Below, piece after piece: positions 22,483 through 32,147 of a stretch of DNA of 33,318 nt. Both the position numbers and the translations under genes were made by a program. The DNA comes from an uncultured Oscillospiraceae bacterium (GTDB lineage Bacteria > Bacillota > Clostridia > Oscillospirales > Oscillospiraceae), in contig CAAGIE010000064.1 in the NCBI GenBank assembly GCA_900769835.1, positions 1-33,318 of the forward strand, read 5' to 3'. How positions within the stretch are numbered: the first letter of the stretch is position 1; each line of letters begins with the position of its first letter. The notes beneath the pieces were generated by a model that saw only the letters and a list, made by a program, of their open reading frames with translations, was not told the DNA's origin and ran no database searches.

Positions 22483-25400
22483 ATGCAGAAAAAGATCCAT
22501 CGTCTTCTCTCGGCGTTGCTTGTGCTGGCAATGGCCGTGAGTATGACTCCGGCAATCAGCTTGCCTGCAAATGCCGCAGAAACGACCCAAACCACCAATA
22601 AAAACGCGGTTTGGGAGTACATCTACGACATCAGCGCCTACCGAAGCGCCACGGAGAATCACGTTGTCAACAACGACAGCGACCTCTCTATGACGGTGTA
22701 CAGTGACTATCCCGCAAAGGATGGTTATGTGTTCGCAGGTTGGTATACCAGCCCTGCAAATACCACACCCCTGAGCGCTGAAGTTACTGCCGGCGGCGCA
22801 TTTGCAAAATTTGTGCCGGAAGAACTGATGAAGGCAGTGGCGCAGGTCAGCACCACCACGGATTACGAAACAGAAAACTCTGCGATCCGCTTTGTTGCGG
22901 CAGTGGAGAGCCTGGACTATGCCCAGGTCGGCTTTATGCTCAACCGTGCAGGTTCCTCCAGAACCTACACCCACGCATCCAACCAGGTATATACCAAGCT
23001 GTCTGCGGCAGTTGCAGGCGGTGTGTTGACACCTACATATTTCCATTCCACTGCAACCAATATGTTCGCTCTGACCCTGAGCGGCATTAAGAACCAGTCT
23101 GCAAATTATACTGCAACTCCTTTCTGGATCACGCTGGACGGCACCAAGGTGGATCATATCCCCACCGCTCAAAAGACGGTGAAAATGGGTGTCGATGCCA
23201 ATATGGCGGCAGGTCTGACTCTGCCCCCCGTTGTGGATACCGTTACGGAAACCACCGCTTGGTACGATGAAAATAAGACCGAATTTGTCCTGAGCACACT
23301 GGGTGAATTCAAGGGCTTTGTCACTCTGTCCCAGACCAACACCTTCGAGGGCAAGACCATCAAACTGGCAACGGATATCGTCTGGAACGAGGGCGATGCC
23401 TCCCAGTGGGGTACCACGCCTCCCGCAAATGTCTGGACGCCCATCGGCGATGGCTCCAATGGCTTCCAGGGCGTCTTTGACGGCCAGGGCCACACCATTT
23501 CCGGCCTTTATGCGAAAAATGGCGGCTATGCCGCTTTCGTAGCAAGACTCTACGGCGCAACCTCTGCCGTAAAGAATATCCGCGTTGTCAACTCCTACTT
23601 CGAGTCTGACGGCACTGCGGATGCCTTCCATAATGCCGCAAGTATCGTTGGCCGCGCCAATAACGGCTTCACCGTTTCCGGCATTTATACCGATGCTTAT
23701 TTTAAGGGTGTCAAGGCAGTAGGCATTGTGGGCTTCTGCGATTCCGGCGCTTCCACCATCACCAACTGCTGGTTCGACGGCACCATCGATGTCACCGGCG
23801 CAACCAACGTGGGCGGCATCATCGCAAACTATGCAAACAACCTGACTGCCACCATCACCAACTGCCTGTTCACCGGCACTATGGTCGGCACTGCTTCCGG
23901 TTCCTCCTATGTAGGCGGCCTGGTGGGTATCGGCCCCTGGAGCACTGCCATCAAGGCAACCAACTGCCTCTCTGCCGGTGATATGACCGGCGTGACCGGC
24001 GGTGTGACCGGTTCTGTGATCGGCAACAACCCCGGCGGCAACAAGTCTACATACACGAAAGTTTACGCCACCAACGAGACCCACACCAACCTCAAGGGTG
24101 CAGGCGGCGCAACCTTCCCCGTAACTGCAGTGGCAGAGGCAGACATCCTGGGCGCAAATGCCGCCACCGTTCTGTCCGGCCTGGGCTTTGTGGGTTATTG
24201 GGATACCCGCACCAACGATGTCCCCAAACTGGTGATGGCAGACACCACCTGGTACGACGCAAATAAGACCGAGTTTGTACTCTATACTGCCGCTCAACTC
24301 TACGGCCTGAGCATCCTGGCAGAAACTTATGATTTCAAGGGCAAGACCATCAAGCTTGGCGCAGACATCGTGCTGAACGAAGGCGATGCCAAGACCTGGG
24401 CGCAGAATGCCCCCGCAAATATGTGGAATCCCATCGGCAGAAGCGATGTTTCCCTGGACTTTGAAGGCACTTTCGACGGTCAGGGCCACACCATTTCCGG
24501 TCTGTACTACGATAGCGCATTGTACGGCGGCGGCCTGTTTGCAGTAACCGGTACCAGCGCAGTGATCAAGAACCTGAAGCTGACCAATTCCTATATCCGT
24601 TCCACTCACAATAACAAGTGGAGCGCCACCGGTTCCATCGCGGCGTTTGTCAACGGCACTGGTTTTTATAATGTATACTCCGATGCCATCATCGACACCA
24701 ACTCCGCTTATACCGGCGGCCTGGGCGGTCGTTCTCAGGGTACGGGCAGTACTGTGGAGAACTGCGAATTTGCAGGTACGATCAACGGCACCACCGCCAA
24801 TGCAATTTATATCGGCGGCATTTTCGGCGGTTTCAACACCAATGTGGTTGGTACCACCAACTTCAAGAACAACAAGTTCTCCGGTTCTGTTACCGGTGAC
24901 AACTGCGTAGGTGGTCTTGCCGGCTTTACCGACGGCACCGCAGGCTCCGTAGTTACAGTAGATGGCTTTACCTACACCGGCGAAGTCACCGCAACCAATA
25001 CCAGCAATGCCAGCCTGGTGGGCGGCGTGTTTGGTCTTACCCAAACCACCAACGTCACCATTAAGAACACCACCGTTAGCGGTGTGGTCAATGCACCTTT
25101 GGGCATTGCCGGCGGTCTGGTGGGTCGTGTGACCACTGCACCCTCTGTGACGATTGAGAACAGCGTGTTTGACGGCACTCTCAATGGCGGCACCAAGTTG
25201 GGCGGCTTTGTGGGTCAGGCCCAGGCAACCACCGTAAAGAATATTGCGGTTACCATTCGAAATTCTACGTTCTCCGGCGCTATCAACTCCACCTCCACCG
25301 GTGAGTCTACCAGTGCAGGTCTGATCGCCAGCGTCAATATGAGTAACACCGGCACCGTGACGATCGAACTCAAGGATTGCCTGACAGAAGGCTCTGTGAT

Positions 25401-28400
25401 CGCCGCAGGTCCTTATGCCGCAGGTGCCATCGCACAGATCATGAACGTGGAGGGCATCACCGTTAAGGTCGATGGCGTGATCTCCACCGCCGATGTGCAG
25501 TGTTCCGTTTCCAATGTAGGTGGCATCATCGCGCGTGTTATGGGCGTTAACCCCAGCATCAGTGTGCAGAACTGCCTGTCTAAGGCAACCTTCACTGCGG
25601 ACACCTGGTGTACCTCCCAGATCATCGCCCACGCACAGAACAATGCGGCGAAGATGAACAACAACTTCTTCGTCAAGACCGCATATTCTGCAGATAAGGG
25701 CATCGAGTCCAACGGCGGCAACGTTACCAATGCTCCCGTGGCAGTGAGCGAGGCAGTGCTGAACTACCTGATCGACCTCTATAAGTCCGGTATGCGTCCC
25801 GACTATGACGGCTTTGAGGACAGCGGCTACCTGATCAAGGATGCACAAGATCTCTACGGCTTCAATGTTTATAACGAGGTCAAGGGCTTCAGCGGCAAGA
25901 CCGCAAAACTCGCCGCCGACATCACCGTCAATACCGGCGACGCATCCACCTGGATGCTCAATGCGCCTGCCTATAATTGGCGTCCCGTGGGCGCTCTCAC
26001 CGGCGCAGGTAAGTTTGCCGGCACCTTTGATGGCCAGGGCTATACCATCAGCGGTATCTATTGCGCATACCCCGGCGGCAACTCCATGGGTCTGTTCCGT
26101 GAGGTTACCGGCAAGGTGGCCAACTTCCGCCTGGTCAATTCCTACTTCAAGAACACCGTAGAGTCCAACTACGGCTACAATGCCGCCATCGTGGCATACC
26201 TCAACGGCGGCACTGTTTCCGGCATCTACACCGATGCCTATGTGAACACCGTGGACTCCTACGCAGGTGGCATCGTGGGCATGGTAGGCGGCACCGCCGC
26301 GACCATTGCAGAATGTGAGTTTGACGGTCTGCTGATGGCGCAGTGTACCCTCAGCGGCGCTTGCCCCGGCACAACGGACACCGGCCTGCGCAGCCACGCA
26401 AAGTATGTGGGCGGCATCGCAGGTGCAAACCTGGCAACCACCCTCACCATCCGCGACTGTATTTATAGCGGCAAGGTGATGAACGAATGTACCGCCGCGC
26501 ACAGAACCGGTGGTATCCTGGGCGGCGCACCCCAGTCCGGCACCGGCATCACCATCACCGCCTGCCTGACTGTGGGCGAATTCAGCACCCTGAAGCACAA
26601 CAAGAATAACTACACCAACTTCAATATGCTCATGGACTGCCGTGGCGAAAAGGAAGGCACTTCCAGCGTCACCACCAGACCCACCAATGTGTCCACCTTG
26701 TATGCGGACAACTACGTGCTGTATCAGCGTCTGTATAACGAGTACAATGTGGCTCTGCAAACCGGTAGTAGTTATATTGCAGGCGCAAACTCCGCCAATG
26801 TCAGCGGTACACGCTACAATATGACCACGCTGATCAATAAGATCGCCGAGCAGATGAAGGATGGCACCAGCCCGCTGGATTTTGTAACGGTCTGGTCTTA
26901 TAAGAAGGATACCTTGCCTGTGCTCCGTATCTTTGATACAGATCGCATCGCAAATCCCTACTACATCACCGTGGACGGCACCCAGATCCTCTGTCTGGAA
27001 ATGACCGGCGAGACCTATGCCCAGTATAAGGATGCCAAACTGAAGGAAACCCTGCTGGAGGGTCAGACCAACGATAACGGCTGGCAGTTGTACGCTCTGG
27101 CTTATGAGTATTATGATGCCATCACCTTCAAGGATGTGGACTACGGCGAAAATGCTTATATCACCAAATATAACAACACCACACTGAGCGATTATACCTG
27201 GTATATCGGTCAGATGGAGGACTATGGCTTCCGGGTGGTGGCAAGCAATGTTGTGAATACCGACGACGCTTACTACACCGCTCTGACCTACAATAACCAC
27301 AGTTACTCCGTGACCTACTTTGCCAATACCGGCGAGACCTATGTCACTGCTTCCAACGAGATGAAGTTCTCTCCCTTCATGGCTGAGGACTACTACAAGA
27401 CCGCGGACGACAAGGATCCCGCGAAGCAGACTTATAGTGATATTACCGTTACGATGGTAGAACTCAGCGACGGCGGTATGTGCCAGATCATTCGCCTGAA
27501 GAATGGTCACTATATCGTTATCGACGGCGGCACCGGCACGACAGCGGCCGGAGCAACTGTCAACGGCACTACCTATACGGAAGCTGCAAAGGATCGTGCA
27601 GAATTGGCGGCAGCTTTGGGCGCAAGCGCCACTGCATACACCAATGGCGACAAGAACAATCCTCAGGTCATCGTGGATGCCTGGATATTTACCCACGACC
27701 ACGCTGACCACGTTGGCTGGCTCCGTGGCGGTGTCTATGGCGCAATGCAGGTGGACGTCTATATCAAGGGCTTCTACTACAACTTCACCGATGACTTCCG
27801 TGTGGATGCAGAGTTTGAGATCGGTGGCAATACGGTCCAGGGCTATGGCAATATCGCATATGCTTACCAGGACAACAAGGGCGCCAATGGTAGCAACCGT
27901 TACTATAAGGGCTCTCTGGACAATGGCCCCTTCTGGGTGGAATACTCTGCTACCCACAAACTGGCCAACAACGTCAATACTCCCTCTTGGGGTACAAAGG
28001 GCATTCCCATCTACCGCCTGCAGGCAGGTCAGAAGTACTACTTCGACGGTGTGACTATGGAAGTGCCTTATACCCAGGATCAGGCGCAGCCCAGCGAGTA
28101 TAGGATGGATATTAACGGTTCCTGCGCATGGCTTCTGTTCACCGATGACCACGGCAACACCTATCTGGAAGCCGGTGATACCGAAACCTGGAACCAGGAT
28201 GCAGTCATTAAACTCTATGACGACTACTACGATGGCGGTAGCGGCCCCAACTACGCTCTCTTTGGCGCAGATCTGGTCAACGCTTTCCACCACGGCCTGA
28301 ATCTGGAAGTCAACGGCAAGGATAACCATACCAGACTGAACATTCTGTTTGGTATCCAGAATAGCAACGGCAATCCTGCAACTGCCAACACTGCCACCAA

Positions 28401-28725
28401 TGGCAACGACGGCAGAACCAAGTTCATTTTCTACACCCGTGGCTATCTGAACTCCATTTTCGGCTATGTTACCGATGAGAGTTCCTGGAACTCCAGAAAC
28501 ATGCGGGCAAACCACTACCTCACCGGTTATGTTTACCCCAAACTGGTCACCAACTCTCTCAATGCGGCAAAGGCCTATCCCAATCTGAAATCGCCCATCG
28601 CATTCTCGTCCTACTGTACAAAGCCGGACGATAAGGGCGTGTCCTGGCAGGGCACCACAACCGTGTCCTTCAGCGCATCCGGCATCAGTTGGAATAAGCA
28701 GCAAACCAGTAGTATTTACCCCTAA
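22483..28725 (+). CDS. Second giant secreted protein: beta-helix repeats plus metallo-beta-lactamase domain
   Basis: A paralogue of the first giant, 2080 residues from the ATG at 22483, which follows AGGAAAGGGG; the frame is open 12 codons upstream but that start lacks a ribosome site. Residues 1-30 are a signal peptide ending near ANA. The N-terminal module includes YPAKDGYVFAGWYT. Repeat blocks start near 260, 590 and 1116 (three, versus four in its neighbour). The MBL domain has HDHADH at 1738-1743, EAGD at 1896-1899 and HHG at 1936-1938, so the ligands are present. No wall anchor is seen. Identical protein segments in the two giants point to duplication. Substrate unknown; extracellular hydrolase is the best inference. 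Confidence 0.85.
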   Translation: MQKKIHRLLSALLVLAMAVSMTPAISLPANAAETTQTTNKNAVWEYIYDISAYRSATENHVVNNDSDLSMTVYSDYPAKDGYVFAGWYTSPANTTPLSAEVTAGGAFAKFVPEELMKAVAQVSTTTDYETENSAIRFVAAVESLDYAQVGFMLNRAGSSRTYTHASNQVYTKLSAAVAGGVLTPTYFHSTATNMFALTLSGIKNQSANYTATPFWITLDGTKVDHIPTAQKTVKMGVDANMAAGLTLPPVVDTVTETTAWYDENKTEFVLSTLGEFKGFVTLSQTNTFEGKTIKLATDIVWNEGDASQWGTTPPANVWTPIGDGSNGFQGVFDGQGHTISGLYAKNGGYAAFVARLYGATSAVKNIRVVNSYFESDGTADAFHNAASIVGRANNGFTVSGIYTDAYFKGVKAVGIVGFCDSGASTITNCWFDGTIDVTGATNVGGIIANYANNLTATITNCLFTGTMVGTASGSSYVGGLVGIGPWSTAIKATNCLSAGDMTGVTGGVTGSVIGNNPGGNKSTYTKVYATNETHTNLKGAGGATFPVTAVAEADILGANAATVLSGLGFVGYWDTRTNDVPKLVMADTTWYDANKTEFVLYTAAQLYGLSILAETYDFKGKTIKLGADIVLNEGDAKTWAQNAPANMWNPIGRSDVSLDFEGTFDGQGHTISGLYYDSALYGGGLFAVTGTSAVIKNLKLTNSYIRSTHNNKWSATGSIAAFVNGTGFYNVYSDAIIDTNSAYTGGLGGRSQGTGSTVENCEFAGTINGTTANAIYIGGIFGGFNTNVVGTTNFKNNKFSGSVTGDNCVGGLAGFTDGTAGSVVTVDGFTYTGEVTATNTSNASLVGGVFGLTQTTNVTIKNTTVSGVVNAPLGIAGGLVGRVTTAPSVTIENSVFDGTLNGGTKLGGFVGQAQATTVKNIAVTIRNSTFSGAINSTSTGESTSAGLIASVNMSNTGTVTIELKDCLTEGSVIAAGPYAAGAIAQIMNVEGITVKVDGVISTADVQCSVSNVGGIIARVMGVNPSISVQNCLSKATFTADTWCTSQIIAHAQNNAAKMNNNFFVKTAYSADKGIESNGGNVTNAPVAVSEAVLNYLIDLYKSGMRPDYDGFEDSGYLIKDAQDLYGFNVYNEVKGFSGKTAKLAADITVNTGDASTWMLNAPAYNWRPVGALTGAGKFAGTFDGQGYTISGIYCAYPGGNSMGLFREVTGKVANFRLVNSYFKNTVESNYGYNAAIVAYLNGGTVSGIYTDAYVNTVDSYAGGIVGMVGGTAATIAECEFDGLLMAQCTLSGACPGTTDTGLRSHAKYVGGIAGANLATTLTIRDCIYSGKVMNECTAAHRTGGILGGAPQSGTGITITACLTVGEFSTLKHNKNNYTNFNMLMDCRGEKEGTSSVTTRPTNVSTLYADNYVLYQRLYNEYNVALQTGSSYIAGANSANVSGTRYNMTTLINKIAEQMKDGTSPLDFVTVWSYKKDTLPVLRIFDTDRIANPYYITVDGTQILCLEMTGETYAQYKDAKLKETLLEGQTNDNGWQLYALAYEYYDAITFKDVDYGENAYITKYNNTTLSDYTWYIGQMEDYGFRVVASNVVNTDDAYYTALTYNNHSYSVTYFANTGETYVTASNEMKFSPFMAEDYYKTADDKDPAKQTYSDITVTMVELSDGGMCQIIRLKNGHYIVIDGGTGTTAAGATVNGTTYTEAAKDRAELAAALGASATAYTNGDKNNPQVIVDAWIFTHDHADHVGWLRGGVYGAMQVDVYIKGFYYNFTDDFRVDAEFEIGGNTVQGYGNIAYAYQDNKGANGSNRYYKGSLDNGPFWVEYSATHKLANNVNTPSWGTKGIPIYRLQAGQKYYFDGVTMEVPYTQDQAQPSEYRMDINGSCAWLLFTDDHGNTYLEAGDTETWNQDAVIKLYDDYYDGGSGPNYALFGADLVNAFHHGLNLEVNGKDNHTRLNILFGIQNSNGNPATANTATNGNDGRTKFIFYTRGYLNSIFGYVTDESSWNSRNMRANHYLTGYVYPKLVTNSLNAAKAYPNLKSPIAFSSYCTKPDDKGVSWQGTTTVSFSASGISWNKQQTSSIYP
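23260..26940 (+). repeat. Three beta-helix/GLUG-like repeat blocks in the second giant protein
   Basis: Blocks begin near 23260, 24250 and 25828 with the same GKTIKL, PIG and FDGQGHTISG signatures as in the first giant. Parts are nearly identical between the two genes, for example a 33-base identity at 19504-19536 and 26074-26106. One block fewer than its neighbour indicates repeat gain or loss. Confidence 0.7.
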
Positions 28726-28731
28726 GCAAGA

Positions 28732-28765
28732 ACCCCCGGCTACCTGCGTAGCCGGGGGTGTTTTT
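28732..28765 (+). terminator. Terminator after the second giant gene
   Basis: ACCCCCGGCTAC (28732-28743) pairs perfectly with GTAGCCGGGGGT (28748-28759) around CTGC, followed by GTTTTT. It is a strong intrinsic terminator. Confidence 0.9.
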
Positions 28766-28788
28766 GTGCAAAAAGCATAAGATAATAA

Positions 28789-28817
28789 TTGACTAAGCCG
28801 CCGGATTATATTATACT
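28789..28817 (+). promoter_or_regulatory. Sigma-A promoter of the lipoprotein pair
   Basis: TTGACT (28789-28794) and TATACT (28812-28817) are separated by 17 bases, about 50 bases before the lipoprotein start. It lies right after the terminator, so the pair forms its own transcript. Confidence 0.8.
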
Positions 28818-28866
28818 GACAGAGTACGAATACCAACCCCAAAGACGATGAAAATGAGGTTAGAGA

Positions 28867-30363
28867 ATGCATACATCCCGCAAAATTTTAGCAGTTCTTT
28901 TGGCGATTTTGATGCTGGCAACGGTATTTGCCGGTTGCGCCAAAAAGGAAGAAGAAAAAGAAACCGAGCCTGAAGCAACCGTAAAGGAAGTAAAATACGG
29001 CGAGGATGGCGAGATCCCCTGTCTGGAACTGGTGTCTGCCACCTTTGCCACCTCCGATGTGGTAGAGTGGGAATTTACAGAGATCGCCTATGATGCCGAC
29101 GCCGGCTGGCCCTACGGCATTGCTGAGAAGCTCGTTGCCCAGGAAGATGCCCCCATTGTCAACTGGTATATGGGCGATGGCGTGTATGTAACGAAGTACG
29201 AAAAGCCGGCCAATACAGACTATGAGCTGCTGGTCAGCGAAATGGTAAAGGCCGGTTATGAGATCTATTCCGAAGGTTCTTTAAACCGGGGCGATGTGTA
29301 CTACACTCTGCTGACCTATAAGACGTTTGTTTACCATATCACCTATTGCCTGAGTGCCCGTGAAATGTATGTGGCGGCATCCGGTGAGCGCCCCTTGTCC
29401 CCCTATCTGCTGGAGGACAATGCCAGCACCCGGAGCCAGGCTGTTGAGGGTCTGGAAACGACTCTGAATATGCTCACCTGGCAGACCAGCGGCGGTGATA
29501 ACTATATCATTCAACTCAAGAACGGCAACTTCATTCTCTTCGACGGTGGTGCCCACGATATGTACGCCCAGGCACTGGATTTTATGGAGGCCAATACCCC
29601 CGCAGGCCAGACCCCCGTTGTGGAAGCCTGGTTCATCACCCACGGCCATTATGACCACGTAGGCTGGACACGGGCATATCTCTACACCAATGAGCAAAAC
29701 AACGGTCTGTTTGGCGGCGACCTGAATGACCGTGTCCGCGTCAATGGCATCTACTATAATATGCCGGATGAGTATATTCTGGAGCATACCATCTACGGCT
29801 GGCGTGGAGACGGCTACCGCAATAAGACCGAGAATATCTGGGCATACCGGGTGCAGCAGGCGGCAGAGAAAATGCTCACAGCAGACGGTCAGCAGACTCC
29901 CATCTACCGCCCCCAGACCGGCCAGACCTTCTACTTTAAGGATCTGACTGTGGAAGTGCCCTACACCCAGGAGCACATCACTTTTGTTGATTACCAGATG
30001 GATATTAACGCATCGTCTACCTGGTATCTGATTCGTGCTGAGGGCAAGACCTTCCTGGATGCCGGCGATACGGAGAATGTAAATCTGGCGCAGGTGGAAT
30101 TTATGTACACCGGTGACTACGAGATCTATCGTCCCAGCATTATGTCCGCGTTCCACCACGGTCACAATATTTACAGTGATTATATCGATAAGTTCAATTC
30201 TCCCATCGTGTTCTATACCAGCAGGACCATGTTCTCCTGGGCATCCGAGTACACCCAGGCCAATAAGGATATGCTGGCACAGCCCGGCACTACCTACTAT
30301 TGCTACGGTGACGGCGCTTATCGTTACACATTCTCTACCGGCGAGGTTACAGAAATACGATGA
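28867..30363 (+). CDS. Lipoprotein with metallo-beta-lactamase domain
   Basis: The 498-residue protein has a lipoprotein signal (residues 1-24, lipobox FAGC) and a charged linker. A module at about 60-190 (VYVTKYEKPA, VYYTLLTYKTFVYHITY, PLSPYLLEDN) is shared with both giants. The MBL domain keeps all ligands: FDGG near 226-229, HGHYDH at 259-264, DAGD at 398-401 and HHGH at 430-433. It is thus the same enzyme module without the beta-helix stalk, tethered to the outer face of the membrane. The following paralogue overlaps it by 4 bases (ATGA), so the two are translationally coupled. A phosphodiesterase or nuclease-type activity is possible but unproven. Confidence 0.85.
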   Translation: MHTSRKILAVLLAILMLATVFAGCAKKEEEKETEPEATVKEVKYGEDGEIPCLELVSATFATSDVVEWEFTEIAYDADAGWPYGIAEKLVAQEDAPIVNWYMGDGVYVTKYEKPANTDYELLVSEMVKAGYEIYSEGSLNRGDVYYTLLTYKTFVYHITYCLSAREMYVAASGERPLSPYLLEDNASTRSQAVEGLETTLNMLTWQTSGGDNYIIQLKNGNFILFDGGAHDMYAQALDFMEANTPAGQTPVVEAWFITHGHYDHVGWTRAYLYTNEQNNGLFGGDLNDRVRVNGIYYNMPDEYILEHTIYGWRGDGYRNKTENIWAYRVQQAAEKMLTADGQQTPIYRPQTGQTFYFKDLTVEVPYTQEHITFVDYQMDINASSTWYLIRAEGKTFLDAGDTENVNLAQVEFMYTGDYEIYRPSIMSAFHHGHNIYSDYIDKFNSPIVFYTSRTMFSWASEYTQANKDMLAQPGTTYYCYGDGAYRYTFSTGEVTEIR

Positions 30364-31880
30364 AAAAATGGATGAAAATTCTTTGCCCGGTGTTGGCAGT
30401 TCTGGTGGCGGCATCCGCTGTTACCATTGCGCTGACCCGGTGCAAGCGGGAAGAAGAAAGAGAGATCATCTGGGTCAATTACGGTGAGAGCAAGGACATT
30501 CCTTGTCTGCAGATCCCCGATGCGGAATTTGCCACCACCGATGATTTCCGCTATATTTTGCGAAAAGCCAATAAAGTGGGCATCTCCTCCGACTGGGGCT
30601 ACCTGGAAAAGAAGATCCGCCAGGAGGATAAAGCCATTGAGGGTCGCTACTATGGCGGCGGTGTATACCTGACTCGCTATGTGGATATGACCCTGGAGCG
30701 GTACAATAGCTTCGTGGGGGATATGGAGAGCCAGGGCTTTGCAGTGCTGGCGCAGAGTAGCCTTGCGGACAATGTGTATACCACCTCCCTGACCTATAAG
30801 GAGTGCAACTACACCGTTACTTATTTTGCTCAAACCAAGACCATCGATGTGACTGCATCCGAGGAAAACCATTTGTCCCCCCTCCTGCAAAAGGAAAACG
30901 CCAGCACAAAAGACGGGGCAGTGGAGGGCTTTTCCACCACTATGACCACCTGGGCGCACCGGGATAATGGCATTACCTATGTGTTCCAGCTGCCTAACGG
31001 TCACTATGTCATCAGTGGCGGCGGCGTTTTATGGGATTTCCCCAACCTCCTGGCCTACCTGGAAGAACACGCCCCGGAGGGTGAGACCCCCGTGGTGGAA
31101 GCCTGGTTCATCGATAGCGGCAACTATGACCTTTGCAACTGGATCATGGGCTTTGTAGGCACTGACAGAGATCTGAAATATTTCCCGGATCTGATCGAAA
31201 ATCCTGCAAAGGACCGCCTGGCGATCAACGGTCTGTATTATAATATGCCGGGCGCAGACGTGATCGACTCCACGGCGTACACCACCCACGAAAAAGATGG
31301 CGAAACCTATTACAGCAAGACCACCAACAGCTGGCCTACGAAAATCACCCAGGCGGCAACCTGTATGCTGACCGAGGACGGCCAGGTGACCCCCCTCTAC
31401 CGGCCTATGAGCGGCCAGGTGTACTACTTCAACGGCGGTCTGACTGTGGAAGTGCCTATGAGCCAGGAGCAGATGGATCTGTCTGAGTATGAACTGGAGT
31501 TCAAGGTGTCCAGTAACGGTCTTATCTTCCGCTATGGCGAAACCGCTTTCTTCGATATGGGCTATATGTGCGAGAAGAACCAGGATCGTATGGTGGAGCT
31601 TTGCGGCGAGGAATACTTTGCAGATGTGGATATGCTGGGCGTATCCTACCGTGGCGGCCGTATGTACGAAAAGTACCGGGACGTGTTCACCGGTAGCCTG
31701 GTGATCTACGCCACTACGAAGCCTCACCAGCTGTCCGGCGAGTCTGCAAACGTCTATAACCACTACCTGGAAAAAGAGGGCGTGGAAGTCTACACCTATG
31801 CCGACGGCACGTTGTGCTACAACTTCACCACCGGCGAGAAGACCGTAGAGCCTGCTGTGCAGGAACGTCCCTGGAGATAA
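30360..31880 (+). CDS. Membrane-anchored MBL paralogue with degenerate active site (likely pseudoenzyme)
   Basis: The 506-residue protein is a paralogue of the lipoprotein before it: same ESKDIPCLQ start after the anchor, same module (VYLTRYVDMTLERY, PLSPLLQKENASTKDG-like) and aligned MBL region. The metal-binding HGHYDH is replaced by SGNYDL at 253-258, DAGD by DMGY and HHGH by an SYRGG segment, so zinc binding and catalysis are probably lost. The N-terminus has a hydrophobic helix (about 7-25) ending in TRC; arginine before the cysteine is a poor lipobox, so it may be a simple membrane anchor. The frame is intact over its whole length, which argues for a kept structural or regulatory role beside the active partner rather than decay. 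Confidence 0.82.
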   Translation: MKKWMKILCPVLAVLVAASAVTIALTRCKREEEREIIWVNYGESKDIPCLQIPDAEFATTDDFRYILRKANKVGISSDWGYLEKKIRQEDKAIEGRYYGGGVYLTRYVDMTLERYNSFVGDMESQGFAVLAQSSLADNVYTTSLTYKECNYTVTYFAQTKTIDVTASEENHLSPLLQKENASTKDGAVEGFSTTMTTWAHRDNGITYVFQLPNGHYVISGGGVLWDFPNLLAYLEEHAPEGETPVVEAWFIDSGNYDLCNWIMGFVGTDRDLKYFPDLIENPAKDRLAINGLYYNMPGADVIDSTAYTTHEKDGETYYSKTTNSWPTKITQAATCMLTEDGQVTPLYRPMSGQVYYFNGGLTVEVPMSQEQMDLSEYELEFKVSSNGLIFRYGETAFFDMGYMCEKNQDRMVELCGEEYFADVDMLGVSYRGGRMYEKYRDVFTGSLVIYATTKPHQLSGESANVYNHYLEKEGVEVYTYADGTLCYNFTTGEKTVEPAVQERPWR

Positions 31881-31886
31881 TTACTA

Positions 31887-31920
31887 AAACCCCCGAAACC
31901 GCAAGTGGTTTCGGGGGTTT
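31887..31920 (+). terminator. Terminator after the MBL protein pair
   Basis: AAACCCCCGAAACC (31887-31900) pairs with GGTTTCGGGGGTTT (31907-31920) around a 6-nt loop and ends in a short T-run. It is a 14-bp stem without mismatches. Confidence 0.85.
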
Positions 31921-32043
31921 CCTTGTAGGTAATATTGCACAAAAACTGCCCTGATTTTTGACAAATCGTACACTGCGGCAGTACCTTTGTCCACCGCCTG
32001 CGGAAAAAATTATGCCATATTGTGTGTTTTGCGAAAATAGTCA

Positions 32044-32072
32044 TTGAAATATACAAATGTTTCGTGTATAAT
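32044..32072 (+). promoter_or_regulatory. Sigma-A promoter of the EF-G-like gene
   Basis: TTGAAA (32044-32049) and TATAAT (32067-32072) are 17 bases apart. Transcription would start near 32079, leaving a leader of about 70 nt that contains a GTGGC-GTGA-GCCAC hairpin (32082-32095). Confidence 0.85.
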
Positions 32073-32147
32073 GATCGTAATGTGGCGTGAGCCACGGTAA
32101 CGTAACTGTGGAGGGCGGAGACCTTCCCGAAAGGAGAACACAAAACC

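Noticed and set aside
15151..28872. A 4573-codon open frame on the minus strand
   Set aside because: It lies exactly opposite two well-supported genes with signal peptides, domains, ribosome sites and promoters. Its translation is low in family resemblance and follows from absence of TTA, CTA and TCA codons in the sense genes.
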